DNA of 64,000 nt from CAZKBP01 sp964551015 (GTDB lineage Bacteria > Bacteroidota > Bacteroidia > Cytophagales > Microscillaceae), in assembly GCA_964551015.1 (NCBI GenBank), contig CAZKBP010000009.1, positions 124,001 to 188,000 of the forward strand, read 5' to 3'. The translations under genes were made by a program, and so were the position numbers. The notes under the pieces are model-generated. The model made no database searches. It saw only the letters and a program-made list of their open reading frames with translations, and had not been told where the DNA came from. Positions 16,585 through 25,427 of this stretch are shown in pieces (within the stretch, counting starts at the first letter, position 1; every line of letters starts with the position of its first letter).

Positions 16585-18369
16585 ATGAACCTCATACAAA
16601 AATTAGGAATTGGACTTTTCACCATCAGCTTGATCACTTTTTTGGTCAGTTTGAGCCTGAGTAAATTCCAATTAACCGAAGAAGTGCTTAAAGAAAATAT
16701 TGCTGAGAATAAAATTCCAGCCTTGCAGGCACAGGCTCAGGGAATGCTGGGCAAAGAATATTCCTCTCAATTTAGCTTCGTGGCTGATTTCAAAGCCGCT
16801 CTCAACAATACGAATCAAGCCTTAAAAGATAAATACAGCATCACGGAAGCGGAGTTGGCACAATTGGCTTCTCTCAATCAAGAGAGCTACCAACTCTCCA
16901 CGGTGGATGCGGTTTTCCCGACGGGCGATGAGGTCAATGATTTCAAGAATAAAGCCTTAAAAGATTACTCTGGATGGATGGAAGGCCGAGAATACGCTTC
17001 TGCCGAAGCCATCAAAAATGATCTCTCGGGGCAGGTATCCAATATCAATAATTCCATCGCAGATAATAAAGGTTTTGCTTCTTATGAGGTCAAAAATTTA
17101 CTTTTTCCAATAACTAAGGACTCGAGCGCAGGCATTATCGTACAACAGAGTGGTTTTCTGTTTGTCCTCATTTTCGTGGTGGGAGTCATCGGGGCACTGA
17201 TGTATATTTTGCCCAAGGTAGAAACCGACGGCCCTCCCGGCATCAAGAACAACCATATTTTCCACAGCGGAATCAACAACCGAGGTCTTATCGGGATCAT
17301 CATGGGTATTTTTCTCATTAGCTTCTATGTATTTCTGTATTGGTACGCCGAGTACATCACGAATTGGGTCATCTTGGTAGACCCCGTGAGCAAGGCTATC
17401 AGTGGGAATGAAGCGAGCCAGTGGTTCTTATATGGATTTTTGTACACACTTTGCATCTTGGTCATGGGAATCCGAATGATGATTAAGTACCGCCACAGTA
17501 CTTATCAGATAGTTCGTACGGCTTCGGTGATGTTTTTCCAAACGGCTTTTGCCTTCTTGATTCCTGAGATATTGGTACGCTTGAACCAGCCTTACATGGA
17601 TTTTAAAAATATCTGGCCTTTGGATTATGATTTCTTCTATGGTTATCAATTAGATACTTTCATGTCCAGTGGAGCGATTGGTACTTTTATGTTGGTGTGG
17701 GGCGTGGCCTTGATTATCATCGGGGTTCCAGTTTTCACATTCTTCTACGGTAAAAGATGGTATTGCTCTTGGGTTTGTGGTTGTGGTGGTTTGGCCGAGA
17801 CTTTGGGCGATCCTTACCGCCAATTGTCAGATAAGTCCTTGGGAGCTTGGAAGATCGAGAGATACTTGATTCACAGCGTATTGGTTTTTGCCGTGATGAT
17901 GACGGGGCTGACCTTATACACGTATTTTAGTGGTTCTTCTTCGGTACTAGGTTTGAGTACTTACTCGGTGCAAAAGTCTTATGGCTTTTTGATCGGAGCG
18001 GGCTTTGCGGGCGTAGTCGGAACAGGTTTTTATCCTCTTATGGGAAATCGCGTTTGGTGCCGTTTTGGTTGTCCTTTGGCGGCTTATTTGGGTCTGGTAC
18101 AGCGTTTTCGTTCTCGCTTTCGCATCACCACGAATGGCGGCCAGTGTATCTCCTGTGGTAATTGCTCTACTTATTGTGAGATGGGGATTGATGTGCGTTG
18201 GTACGCGCAAAGAGGTCAAAATATTGTACGCTCTTCCTGTGTGGGCTGTGGCATTTGCTCGGCGGTTTGCCCGCGAGGGGTACTCAATTTAGAGAATGGC
18301 CCCACGCAGGGAAGAATCAACTCCAATCCGATTTTATTGGGAAATGACGGGGTGAAAGTACAGGCTTAG
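16585..18369 (+). CDS. NapH/NosR-like membrane polyferredoxin (4Fe-4S)
   Basis: 594 residues. A first helix (GIGLFTISLITFLVSLSLS) is followed by a periplasmic domain of about 160 residues, then five or more further helices. Two cysteine motifs of the NapH/NosR/CcoG type, WYCSWVCGCGG and WCRFGCPLAA, are at the membrane surface. Two ferredoxin clusters follow: CISCGNCSTYCEMG and CVGCGICSAVCPRG. Such proteins pass electrons from the quinol pool or a cytoplasmic donor across the membrane to periplasmic acceptors. The N-terminal periplasmic domain is not an obvious FMN-binding NosR domain. Last gene of the 14.3-18.4 kb cluster; a terminator-like hairpin follows at 18383. Confidence 0.85.
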   Translation: MNLIQKLGIGLFTISLITFLVSLSLSKFQLTEEVLKENIAENKIPALQAQAQGMLGKEYSSQFSFVADFKAALNNTNQALKDKYSITEAELAQLASLNQESYQLSTVDAVFPTGDEVNDFKNKALKDYSGWMEGREYASAEAIKNDLSGQVSNINNSIADNKGFASYEVKNLLFPITKDSSAGIIVQQSGFLFVLIFVVGVIGALMYILPKVETDGPPGIKNNHIFHSGINNRGLIGIIMGIFLISFYVFLYWYAEYITNWVILVDPVSKAISGNEASQWFLYGFLYTLCILVMGIRMMIKYRHSTYQIVRTASVMFFQTAFAFLIPEILVRLNQPYMDFKNIWPLDYDFFYGYQLDTFMSSGAIGTFMLVWGVALIIIGVPVFTFFYGKRWYCSWVCGCGGLAETLGDPYRQLSDKSLGAWKIERYLIHSVLVFAVMMTGLTLYTYFSGSSSVLGLSTYSVQKSYGFLIGAGFAGVVGTGFYPLMGNRVWCRFGCPLAAYLGLVQRFRSRFRITTNGGQCISCGNCSTYCEMGIDVRWYAQRGQNIVRSSCVGCGICSAVCPRGVLNLENGPTQGRINSNPILLGNDGVKVQA

Positions 18370-18382
18370 CAAAAAAACTTCT

Positions 18383-18424
18383 AACTTGCGTCGTCAAATT
18401 AATCTCTGTGGCGCAAGTTTTTCT
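18383..18424 (+). terminator. probable terminator of the oxidoreductase cluster
   Basis: AACTTGCG (18383-18390) pairs with CGCAAGTT (18412-18419), with a 21-base loop, and is followed by a T-rich run (TTTTTCTATTT). It lies between the polyferredoxin stop and the GT2 start at 18431. Confidence 0.55.
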
Positions 18425-18430
18425 ATTTAT

Positions 18431-19132
18431 ATGTCAAAAAAAATCGAGCAGGATATCGTCGTGATCATCCCTGCTTACAACGAAGAAAAGTCAGTAGGAA
18501 GGGTCATTCAAGATATTCCACGGGCAGGAATCAGAGAAATCATCGTGGTCAATAACAATTCCCGCGACCAAACCGCCGAGGTCGCACGTAAAGCGGGAGC
18601 CACCGTACTCGATGAACTCAGGCAGGGCTATGGCTATGCTTGTCTGAAAGGAATTGATTACCTAAAAACCCTAAGTCCAGCCCCGGAGATCGTGGTTTTT
18701 ATCGATGCAGATTATTCAGATTATCCTGAGGAAATGCCTCATATCGTGCGCCCGATCTTAGAGGAGGGCATGGATATGGTTATTGGCTCGAGAGCTTTGG
18801 GTCAACGCGAAAAAGGAGCACTTTTGCCTCAGCAAGTATTTGGGAATTGGCTCGCTACCACGCTGATTCATTGGCTACACGGGGTTTCTTACACAGATTT
18901 GGGGCCTTTTAGGGCCATTCGCTATGAGAAGTTGATAGAAATTAATATGAAAGATCGCACTTACGGTTGGACGGTAGAAATGCAATTAAAAGCCGCCAAG
19001 CACCACCTCAAAACCTGTGAAGTAGTGGTTAACTATCGCAAAAGGATTGGGGTTTCTAAGGTAGCAGGCACGGTCAAAGGCACAGTATTGGCTGGCTACA
19101 AAATTATCACGACGATCTTCAAATATTTGTAA
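18431..19132 (+). CDS. GT2 glycosyltransferase, dolichyl-phosphate mannose synthase-like
   Basis: 233 residues from ATG 18431 (the in-frame TTG at 18386 falls inside a terminator stem). GT2 fold: DIVVIIPAYNEEKSVGRVI for nucleotide binding, IIVVNNNSRDQT, the DAD-type metal motif as VVFIDADYSDYPEEM, and GSRALGQREKGALLPQQVFGNWLAT near the acceptor site, as in DPM1/polyprenol-phosphate transferases. No C-terminal membrane helices. It should charge a lipid-phosphate carrier or a surface glycan in the cytoplasm. First gene of a tight three-gene operon; the next gene starts 11 bases on. Confidence 0.9.
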   Translation: MSKKIEQDIVVIIPAYNEEKSVGRVIQDIPRAGIREIIVVNNNSRDQTAEVARKAGATVLDELRQGYGYACLKGIDYLKTLSPAPEIVVFIDADYSDYPEEMPHIVRPILEEGMDMVIGSRALGQREKGALLPQQVFGNWLATTLIHWLHGVSYTDLGPFRAIRYEKLIEINMKDRTYGWTVEMQLKAAKHHLKTCEVVVNYRKRIGVSKVAGTVKGTVLAGYKIITTIFKYL

Positions 19133-19143
19133 ATAGATCAAAG

Positions 19144-20631
19144 ATGGCTTGGGTCATACTTTTTATATACGGTACGTTTATTCTTTTTATTTTTAGCTAC
19201 AGCTTGGTGCAACTGCATCTGGTTTTTCTTTTTTGGAAATCTAAGAAAACTGGATTTGCTCGCCGCCTTCCCGATGTCAAAGCTGATTCCCTTCCCAAAG
19301 TTACGGTGCAGCTACCCATTTATAACGAGCGTTATGTCGTAGAACGCTTGATTGATGCCGTAGCTCGTTTTGATTATCCTCGGGATTTACTAGAAATTCA
19401 GATTCTAGATGATTCCAATGACGAAACCGTAGCACTCATCGCACAAAAGGTAAAAGAATGGCAAGCCCAAGGGCTTGATATCCAGCATATTCGCAGACCA
19501 GCTCGTACTGGCTTCAAGGCGGGTGCTTTGGCCTATGGACTCGAGCTGGCTCAGGGAGAACTCATCGCAATCTTTGACGCTGATTTTTTGCCTTATCCTG
19601 ATTTCCTCAAAGAAACCGTTCCTGCTTTCCAAGACGAAAAAATTGGCGTGGTACAAACCCGTTGGCGACATCTCAATGAGGACTATTCTCTGCTGACGCG
19701 TTTACAGGCTTTTACTTTGAATGCACATTTTAACATAGAACAAACTGGCCGAAATCAGGGAGATCATTTTATCAATTTTAATGGTACAGCCGGAGTTTGG
19801 CGAAAAAAATGCATCGAGGAAGCCGGTGGCTGGCAATCTGATACCTTGACCGAAGATCTGGATTTGAGCTATCGTGCTCAGTTGATTGGCTGGAAATTCA
19901 AATATCTGGGGCACGTGGGCACACCCGCGGAGCTTCCCGTGGCTATGAATGCCATGAAAACTCAGCAATTTCGCTGGACCAAGGGAGCCGCCGAATGCAC
20001 CCGCAAAAATTTAGGCAAAGTCTGGCGATGCAAAGGACTCAAATGGACCACCAAAACCCACGCTTTATTCCACCTGATGAACAGTGCCGTTTTTCTCTGT
20101 GTGGCGGTGATTTCTATCCTGAGTATTCCCTTACTTTGGGTCAAGGCGAGCTTTCCTGAATTGAAATTATTCTTTCAGTTGGGTTCTATTTTCTTGGTGA
20201 GCATGGTCTTCTTGTGTATTTACTACTGGGCTTCTTATCGGGAAGATTCTCCTCCACGATCTTTCTTATTTCTGCGATTTTTGGGCAAATTCTTTCTTTT
20301 CTTGGCGGTATCTATGGGCTTTTCTTTGCACAATGCCATTGCGGTATTCGAGGGCTATATCGGGCGCAAAACTCCTTTTATTCGCACGCCCAAGTTTAAT
20401 GTTTCCCGAAAAAAAGAGTCTTGGCATCGCAATCAATATTTAATTAAAAGATTAAATCCTCTCACTTGGATTGAGGGAATATTGATGCTTTATTTCTTAG
20501 GAGGGGTTTATTTAGCTTTTCATTATTGGGACTTTGGGCTGCTGCCTTTCCATCTCTTGCTGAGCTTTGGTTTCGGTTATATTTTCTTCTATACGCTCCG
20601 CCATTCTCGTGTAGGAATTCAAAAAACATGA
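19144..20631 (+). CDS. processive GT2 glycosyltransferase (cellulose-synthase-like)
   Basis: 495 residues. One N-terminal helix, then the GT2 catalytic domain with VTVQLPIYNERYVVERLI, the DDSND motif, DAD in IAIFDADFLPY, TEDLDLSYRAQLIGW, and the QxxRW processivity motif as QQFRW, followed by four C-terminal helices. This is the arrangement of CESA-like/glucomannan-synthase-like (CslA-type) enzymes that make and export a polysaccharide. The stop overlaps the next start by ATGA (20628-20631), indicating translational coupling with the GT87-like gene. Confidence 0.9.
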   Translation: MAWVILFIYGTFILFIFSYSLVQLHLVFLFWKSKKTGFARRLPDVKADSLPKVTVQLPIYNERYVVERLIDAVARFDYPRDLLEIQILDDSNDETVALIAQKVKEWQAQGLDIQHIRRPARTGFKAGALAYGLELAQGELIAIFDADFLPYPDFLKETVPAFQDEKIGVVQTRWRHLNEDYSLLTRLQAFTLNAHFNIEQTGRNQGDHFINFNGTAGVWRKKCIEEAGGWQSDTLTEDLDLSYRAQLIGWKFKYLGHVGTPAELPVAMNAMKTQQFRWTKGAAECTRKNLGKVWRCKGLKWTTKTHALFHLMNSAVFLCVAVISILSIPLLWVKASFPELKLFFQLGSIFLVSMVFLCIYYWASYREDSPPRSFLFLRFLGKFFLFLAVSMGFSLHNAIAVFEGYIGRKTPFIRTPKFNVSRKKESWHRNQYLIKRLNPLTWIEGILMLYFLGGVYLAFHYWDFGLLPFHLLLSFGFGYIFFYTLRHSRVGIQKT

Positions 20632-22001
20632 AGCAGTCCCGTGTTTTATCGACCTGGCTTCTTCCGGTGAGTGTTGCCATTTCCACAGGTCTGTATCTCT
20701 ATCTGACTTACTTCGTAGCTCGTTCGGATTTTTGGGTGCTACTTTTCTGTTTTGCTCTGCTTTTTGGAGTTTATACGCTCATTCTGGCAAAATATGTCTT
20801 TGGTCAAAGTCCTTTATCTGGGCATACCCTTTATCTTCTTTTAGGTGCGGCCTTGCTATTTCGGCTGGTGCAGTGGGGAGCTTGGCCGGTGCTTTCCGAT
20901 GATTTTTATCGCTTTTATTGGGATGGAAAACTACTGGTTCAAGGATACAATCCTTATTTACACTTGCCTCGGGTCTTGCAGGAAGCCAAACAGGCCCAAA
21001 ATCTCGGTTTGAGCAAGCTTTTATTTGAGCAATTGAATTCCCCCGATTATTATACGGTTTATCCTCCTGTGAATCAGCTATTTTTTGCCTTAGCCGCTGG
21101 GATTTCGCCAAAGAGTTTGTGGGGAGGCGTTATTGTGATGCGCACGTTGATTTTATTAGCAGAGGTCTTGAGCTTGTTTTTTTTGAAGCAACTTTTGCGA
21201 AGATGGAATCTACCTACCCAACGGGTATTGATTTACGCCTGGAATCCCTTGGTGATTCTGGAGCTGACGGGAAATTTGCATTTCGAGGCCGTGGTGATTT
21301 GTTTTTTCCTAGTCGCGATTTACTGCTTGGAAGTATTTAAGCAGTGGACTTCCCTCCTACTAGCGGCACTGTTTTATGCCTTGGCGATTAGCACCAAGCT
21401 GATTCCGATTATTTTCCTGCCCTTTTTTCTGAGAAAATTGGGCTGGCAAAAAGCGATTATTTTGTATGTGGGCATAGGAATTTTCACCTTTCTTACTTTT
21501 CTGCCTTTCCTCAGTCAGGCACTCCTTGAGAATATTTTTTCCAGTATTAATCTGTATTTTCAAAAATTTGAATTCAATGCCAGTATCTATTACCTCGTTC
21601 GCTGGGTGGGCTGGCAAATCTATGGCTACAATATTATCTTGGCCGCTGGCCCTCTGCTCTCAATACTTACTTTGTCAGCGGTTTTATTATTGGCGTTCCT
21701 GAGAAGGCCCCAAGGAGGTGCGGACTTTTTACAAGGTCTATTATTCGGTCTGAGTATTTATTATTTTCTAGCCACTACGGTACATCCTTGGTACATTTGT
21801 ACGCTCGTGATGCTGAGTGTTTTTAGTCCTTATCGATACGCGATACTATGGTCTGGTTTGGTAATTCTGAGCTACGCGACTTATCAGGATGAAAGCTATA
21901 CTGAGAATCTGTATCTGGTCGGATTGGAGTATTTTTGTGTATTTGGATATTTAGTTTTTGAGATGGTTCGGTCGGGTTTTTCCAGATTAAAAATTAATTA
22001 G
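20628..22001 (+). CDS. polyprenol-phosphate-dependent mannosyltransferase-like membrane protein (GT87/DUF2029-like)
   Basis: 457 residues from ATG 20628, which overlaps the upstream stop by four bases. About eleven hydrophobic helices. After helix 3 comes SDDFYRFYWDGKLLVQGYNPY, the first external loop with acidic residues typical of GT-C enzymes that use lipid-phosphate sugars; FHFEAVVI-like text (NLHFEAVVICFFLVAIY) and STKLIPIIFLPFFLRK also fit GT87. It probably transfers a sugar from a polyprenol-phosphate made by the first gene of the operon. Product glycan unknown; candidates are an exopolysaccharide or a glycolipid. Confidence 0.82.
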   Translation: MKQSRVLSTWLLPVSVAISTGLYLYLTYFVARSDFWVLLFCFALLFGVYTLILAKYVFGQSPLSGHTLYLLLGAALLFRLVQWGAWPVLSDDFYRFYWDGKLLVQGYNPYLHLPRVLQEAKQAQNLGLSKLLFEQLNSPDYYTVYPPVNQLFFALAAGISPKSLWGGVIVMRTLILLAEVLSLFFLKQLLRRWNLPTQRVLIYAWNPLVILELTGNLHFEAVVICFFLVAIYCLEVFKQWTSLLLAALFYALAISTKLIPIIFLPFFLRKLGWQKAIILYVGIGIFTFLTFLPFLSQALLENIFSSINLYFQKFEFNASIYYLVRWVGWQIYGYNIILAAGPLLSILTLSAVLLLAFLRRPQGGADFLQGLLFGLSIYYFLATTVHPWYICTLVMLSVFSPYRYAILWSGLVILSYATYQDESYTENLYLVGLEYFCVFGYLVFEMVRSGFSRLKIN

Positions 22002-22025
22002 TTCTCTCTGCGGGTTCACTCCTTT

Positions 22026-23468
22026 TTATCTTCGATACATCAGGATCGCAGTACTTACTAACAGGGCGAAGATCAAAATTTCTACGATTAATTGTACCCA
22101 TTCCTTAATCGTGAGTATGCCAGTACGACGGTCTGCGTTTTCCATTTGTTGATAGAAATCTCCGTAGTTGGAGGAGATTTCCGCATTGCGGAGGCTCTCT
22201 CCCGCTATGGTTATCTCACGTCTGGGGCGCAAGGTATCGTATACTTGCCTTTGTGGGTCAAAAAAAATCCACTCGAAGCAATGTTGAAGGCCATACGCTC
22301 CTGACTCCTTTGGTACCATCTGGAAAGCAAAATCTTTGCGTCCCGTCACTTGGCTGCTTTCTCTTTTGATATATTGCTGGCTATAAGGCGGATAAATATC
22401 AAATGCTTGCTGCGCCTGTATCTTGGGGCTTTGAATCGCCGAGATATTGCCGCGCCCGATGATTCTAAAATTATAGGTAAAGCTTTCTCCAGTTTCTATG
22501 GTTTTGGGAGGTGCTTTTTCTTGGAGATAATAATTGCCTACGGCTACCTTATCACGGAGCGGATGGGGAGGTAATTCTTTCACTCGGACTACTTCGGTGT
22601 TGCTGTAGAAAGTTTTGAAAGAAGCCGCTGATTCATCTCCAAACTCATTTGGGTTCTCGGCATTGGCCTCTATCTTATTCTTGATGAGCATCTCGAGTTG
22701 TACTCGGGGTATTTGTATTAATTCACTATTCAGGGGGAAAAATGTAGCTTCATAGAAAATGTATTGGTCATAATATTTGCCATTAATCTCCAAGCGAACT
22801 GGATCTTTCATACGAGTGAGTTCAAAATTTTCTTCCCAGCAATTGGAGGGCTTGATTTGCTTAGAAATATCTTCTACCTGTTGCCCCATATTGGCTGGGA
22901 ACTTCATCGGAGCTTGATTTTCCAGAGATACATAAAAAGCAATCATAACATGAAATCCTTCCCCCACATAGACCTCGTCTTTATCCACGAAAATATCAAT
23001 GAAGGCATCTTCTTTCAATTCTTGGAACTTCCGTTCTTCATCCGCATCGAATAAATCTTGAAAGCTAAATTCCACTAAATCTCCTTTGTTCTCGTCTCGC
23101 GGCCCCACCTCTACGGTAGCCCCAGGAAAATTGACTTCCTGTCCATTGACACGCATACTAAAAGACGGTATCCGGTAAGTACCTTCCTGATTGGGATAGT
23201 AAATCTGATTACGACTGTAGGTATTGACCACCTTGCCGTTCAGGTTAAGGGTAGAAGTGGCACTAGAAACGTTGATTTTTCGGAAGCCCTTTAGTGCCGG
23301 GAAAGCACTAATTTCTACAATTTTTTGCCCTGGTGCTTCCACCGAGATGGTGAAAGGCTCATTCAGTGCCATTCGAGTATGGCTGATATTGATAGAAATT
23401 TCTTGGGCTAACGAGGCTTCATTCAATAGTAATACTATCAAAACAAATAGCATTATTACCTTGTTCAT
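22026..23468 (-). CDS. batD: BatD family protein
   Basis: 480 residues from ATG 23468 (an ATG at 23561 would put 31 extra residues before the signal peptide). The signal peptide is MNKVIMLFVLIVLLLNEASLAQ. BatD features: repeated beta-sandwich segments beginning ISINISHTRMALNEPFTISVEA, the PNQEGTYRIPSFSMRVNG stretch, DKDEVYVGEGFHVMIAFYVS, and a single C-terminal helix (EWVQLIVEILIFALLVSTAILMY). Bat (Bacteroides aerotolerance) proteins are usually encoded together as batA-B-C-D-E with a MoxR ATPase; here batD stands alone between unrelated genes. Confidence 0.88.
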   Translation of the reverse strand: MNKVIMLFVLIVLLLNEASLAQEISINISHTRMALNEPFTISVEAPGQKIVEISAFPALKGFRKINVSSATSTLNLNGKVVNTYSRNQIYYPNQEGTYRIPSFSMRVNGQEVNFPGATVEVGPRDENKGDLVEFSFQDLFDADEERKFQELKEDAFIDIFVDKDEVYVGEGFHVMIAFYVSLENQAPMKFPANMGQQVEDISKQIKPSNCWEENFELTRMKDPVRLEINGKYYDQYIFYEATFFPLNSELIQIPRVQLEMLIKNKIEANAENPNEFGDESAASFKTFYSNTEVVRVKELPPHPLRDKVAVGNYYLQEKAPPKTIETGESFTYNFRIIGRGNISAIQSPKIQAQQAFDIYPPYSQQYIKRESSQVTGRKDFAFQMVPKESGAYGLQHCFEWIFFDPQRQVYDTLRPRREITIAGESLRNAEISSNYGDFYQQMENADRRTGILTIKEWVQLIVEILIFALLVSTAILMYRR

Positions 23469-23501
23469 AAAGCAAAACTTCAAAAAAAAGGGAGCTATTT
23501 C

Positions 23502-23532
23502 TTTGAAATAATCCAAGTAAATATTAGATTTG
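23502..23532 (+). promoter_or_regulatory. promoter TTTG-N19-TAGATTTG
   Basis: A TTTG box at 23502-23505 and TAGATTTG at 23525-23532 with a 19-base spacer fit the Bacteroidota -33/-7 consensus very well. It reads toward the small gene at 23618, giving a leader of about 80 bases, and lies just upstream of batD on the other strand. Confidence 0.6.
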
Positions 23533-23617
23533 TATAAAACAATTAAAGACAGCTTTTTCATCCCCAGTGGATGCGTTTTTTATAGTAGTCAGTTTAACAA
23601 ACCAAAAATTAATTTTT

Positions 23618-23806
23618 ATGCTGGAATACGTTAAAACGATTCTACAGAAGGTTAGTTTTGATTTGAGGCTTTTTGAAAAAGAGCTACGCAAATCCATTCT
23701 ACACTACCTCAAACCTAACGAAGTTAACTCACTTAAACAATGGTGCTACGAAAAATACTATCATTCTGAGGAGTTCACTTCCATTCTAGATGAATGCTTT
23801 GATTGA
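23618..23806 (+). CDS. small conserved Cytophagales-type protein (62 residues)
   Basis: From ATG 23618 (the GTG at 23567 would add 17 residues of poor quality). Sequence begins MLEYVKTILQKVSFDLRLFE and continues into a helical, charged region with Cys and Trp (NSLKQWCYEKYYHSEEF). I recall very similar short proteins next to metabolic genes in Cytophagales; function unknown. No signal peptide. A good promoter precedes it. Convergent with queG 20 bases downstream. Confidence 0.7.
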   Translation: MLEYVKTILQKVSFDLRLFEKELRKSILHYLKPNEVNSLKQWCYEKYYHSEEFTSILDECFD

Positions 23807-23826
23807 GTTTCCTCGCTGATAGATTT

Positions 23827-24765
23827 TTAATCTGAGGGCTGAGCGACAAATTGAATATTTCTTCGCAAGCCCTCTAATTTGGTTCGTTTTACGGCTGATT
23901 TCTTAAACATTTCTCTGAATACCTCTTCGGTAATCTCTTCCCAATCTTTTTTCTTCATTTCTTTCAAACGTGCGTGTGGCTCAAAAGCAGGCTCTTGGTG
24001 GGGCTTCGCAAAACGATTCCAAGGGCAAACATCTTGGCAAATGTCGCAGCCAAAAATCCAATCTTCAAATTGCCCTTTTACTTCCTGAGGAATAGCATCT
24101 TTTAGCTCGATGGTAAAATAAGAAATACATTTGCTCCCATCTACCACGTAGGGTTCTACGATCGCATCCGTGGGGCAAGCATCTAGACAACGGGTACACG
24201 TACCACAAAAATCTCCCATTGGCTGGTCATAGACCAACTCAACATCCAAAATCAATTCGGCGATGAAGAAAAAACTTCCCATTTGGCGGTTGAGCAGATT
24301 GCTATGTTTTCCCACCCAGCCTAAGCCACTTTTGGCCGCCCAGACTTTATCCATCACGGGGGCAGAATCTACAAAAGCTCTGCCTCCAATCTCTCCGATT
24401 TCTTCTCGCAGAGATTGCATCAAAGTCTTTAGTTTGTCTTTGATGACAAAATGATAATCCTTGCCGTAAGCGTATTTAGAAATTTTGTAGTTATGCTCCT
24501 GATTGATTTCTTCTTTGGGGTAATAATTCAGCAAAAGAGAGACTACCGAACGGGCACCCTCCACGAGCTTTCTGGGGTCTAGCCTTTTGTCAAAATGGTT
24601 TGCCATATAGCCCATTTGCCCTTGGTAATTTTGCTTGAGCCAAGCTTCTAAGCGAGGAGCTTCTTCTTCCAAGAATTCCGCTTTGGAAATACCACAGTAA
24701 TCAAAGCCGAGTTCTTTGGCTTTTTCTTTAATCAAGCGGGTGTGTAGATGTGCTGAAGTAGGCAT
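23827..24765 (-). CDS. queG: epoxyqueuosine reductase QueG
   Basis: 312 residues. Reduces epoxyqueuosine to queuosine in tRNAs with GUN anticodons, using cobalamin and two 4Fe-4S clusters. Both clusters are visible: CGTCTRCLDACPTDAIV near residue 190 and CDICQDVCPWN near 240. The N-terminal GFDYCGISKAEFLEEEAPRLEAWL segment and the KRLDPRKLVEGARSVVSLLLNYYP loop are typical. Length is right, without the C-terminal HEAT repeat some homologues carry. Monocistronic, reading toward the small gene. Confidence 0.95.
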   Translation of the reverse strand: MPTSAHLHTRLIKEKAKELGFDYCGISKAEFLEEEAPRLEAWLKQNYQGQMGYMANHFDKRLDPRKLVEGARSVVSLLLNYYPKEEINQEHNYKISKYAYGKDYHFVIKDKLKTLMQSLREEIGEIGGRAFVDSAPVMDKVWAAKSGLGWVGKHSNLLNRQMGSFFFIAELILDVELVYDQPMGDFCGTCTRCLDACPTDAIVEPYVVDGSKCISYFTIELKDAIPQEVKGQFEDWIFGCDICQDVCPWNRFAKPHQEPAFEPHARLKEMKKKDWEEITEEVFREMFKKSAVKRTKLEGLRRNIQFVAQPSD

Positions 24766-24875
24766 CTGCGTTCGGGATTACAAGTTGCGGGTCTTACCCG
24801 TGTTTGATGATTTGATTGTGCTTACCTTAACTTGATGAAGGTGAAATAGGTTCGCAGCAAACTAACAAGCTGTAT

Positions 24876-25427
24876 TCAGTCTTTCTGTTTGGCGGCTACC
24901 AAAGAAGCACCTACTAAGGCTACCAATAATAGGATCGCGATGATCTCGAAGGGAACGATGTAATCTGTCATCAAACCTACTCCCAGGGTGGGGATCGTGG
25001 TATCTTGGACTAATTGCTCTTGGCTTTGCGCTTCTAATATCCAAGGTCGATTTGCAAAGTCAGCTTTCTGAATCGCTCTGATGAAAATAGCCAATAAGGT
25101 AGCACCGAGCAAAACTCCCCAGAAAATATTTTTCCAACCAGACTGAGGCTGCAGAGGACTTACTTTCAGACGTTCTTTGGTACTCGGGGAAGGATTGGTG
25201 AGCATAACACCAAACAACAAAATCACCAAAATACCTCCTACATAAACTACAATTTGGGTAATTGCTAGAAAATCAGCCCCCAGAAAAACATAAAGCGCAG
25301 AAATTCCCAAGAGCGTGGCTAATAGAAAAAAAGCAGAATAAAGCACATTTTTGCTTAGCCACAGCATAAAAGAAGCACCCGAAACAAGCGCAACGAATAG
25401 ATAAAAGACGATAAGAGTCAGGTTCAT
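24876..25427 (-). CDS. nuoJ: NADH-quinone oxidoreductase subunit J
   Basis: 183 residues with five hydrophobic helices: LIVFYLFVALVSGASFMLW, AFFLLATLLGISALYVFLGA, AITQIVVYVGGILVILLFGVMLT (the conserved NuoJ segment), IFWGVLLGATLLAIF and VPFEIIAILLLVALVGASLVAA. The start ATG abuts the nuoI stop (TAA directly followed by ATG), so translation is coupled. No nuoK follows; queG begins 110 bases away. Part of the membrane arm of complex I. Confidence 0.92.
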   Translation of the reverse strand: MNLTLIVFYLFVALVSGASFMLWLSKNVLYSAFFLLATLLGISALYVFLGADFLAITQIVVYVGGILVILLFGVMLTNPSPSTKERLKVSPLQPQSGWKNIFWGVLLGATLLAIFIRAIQKADFANRPWILEAQSQEQLVQDTTIPTLGVGLMTDYIVPFEIIAILLLVALVGASLVAAKQKD

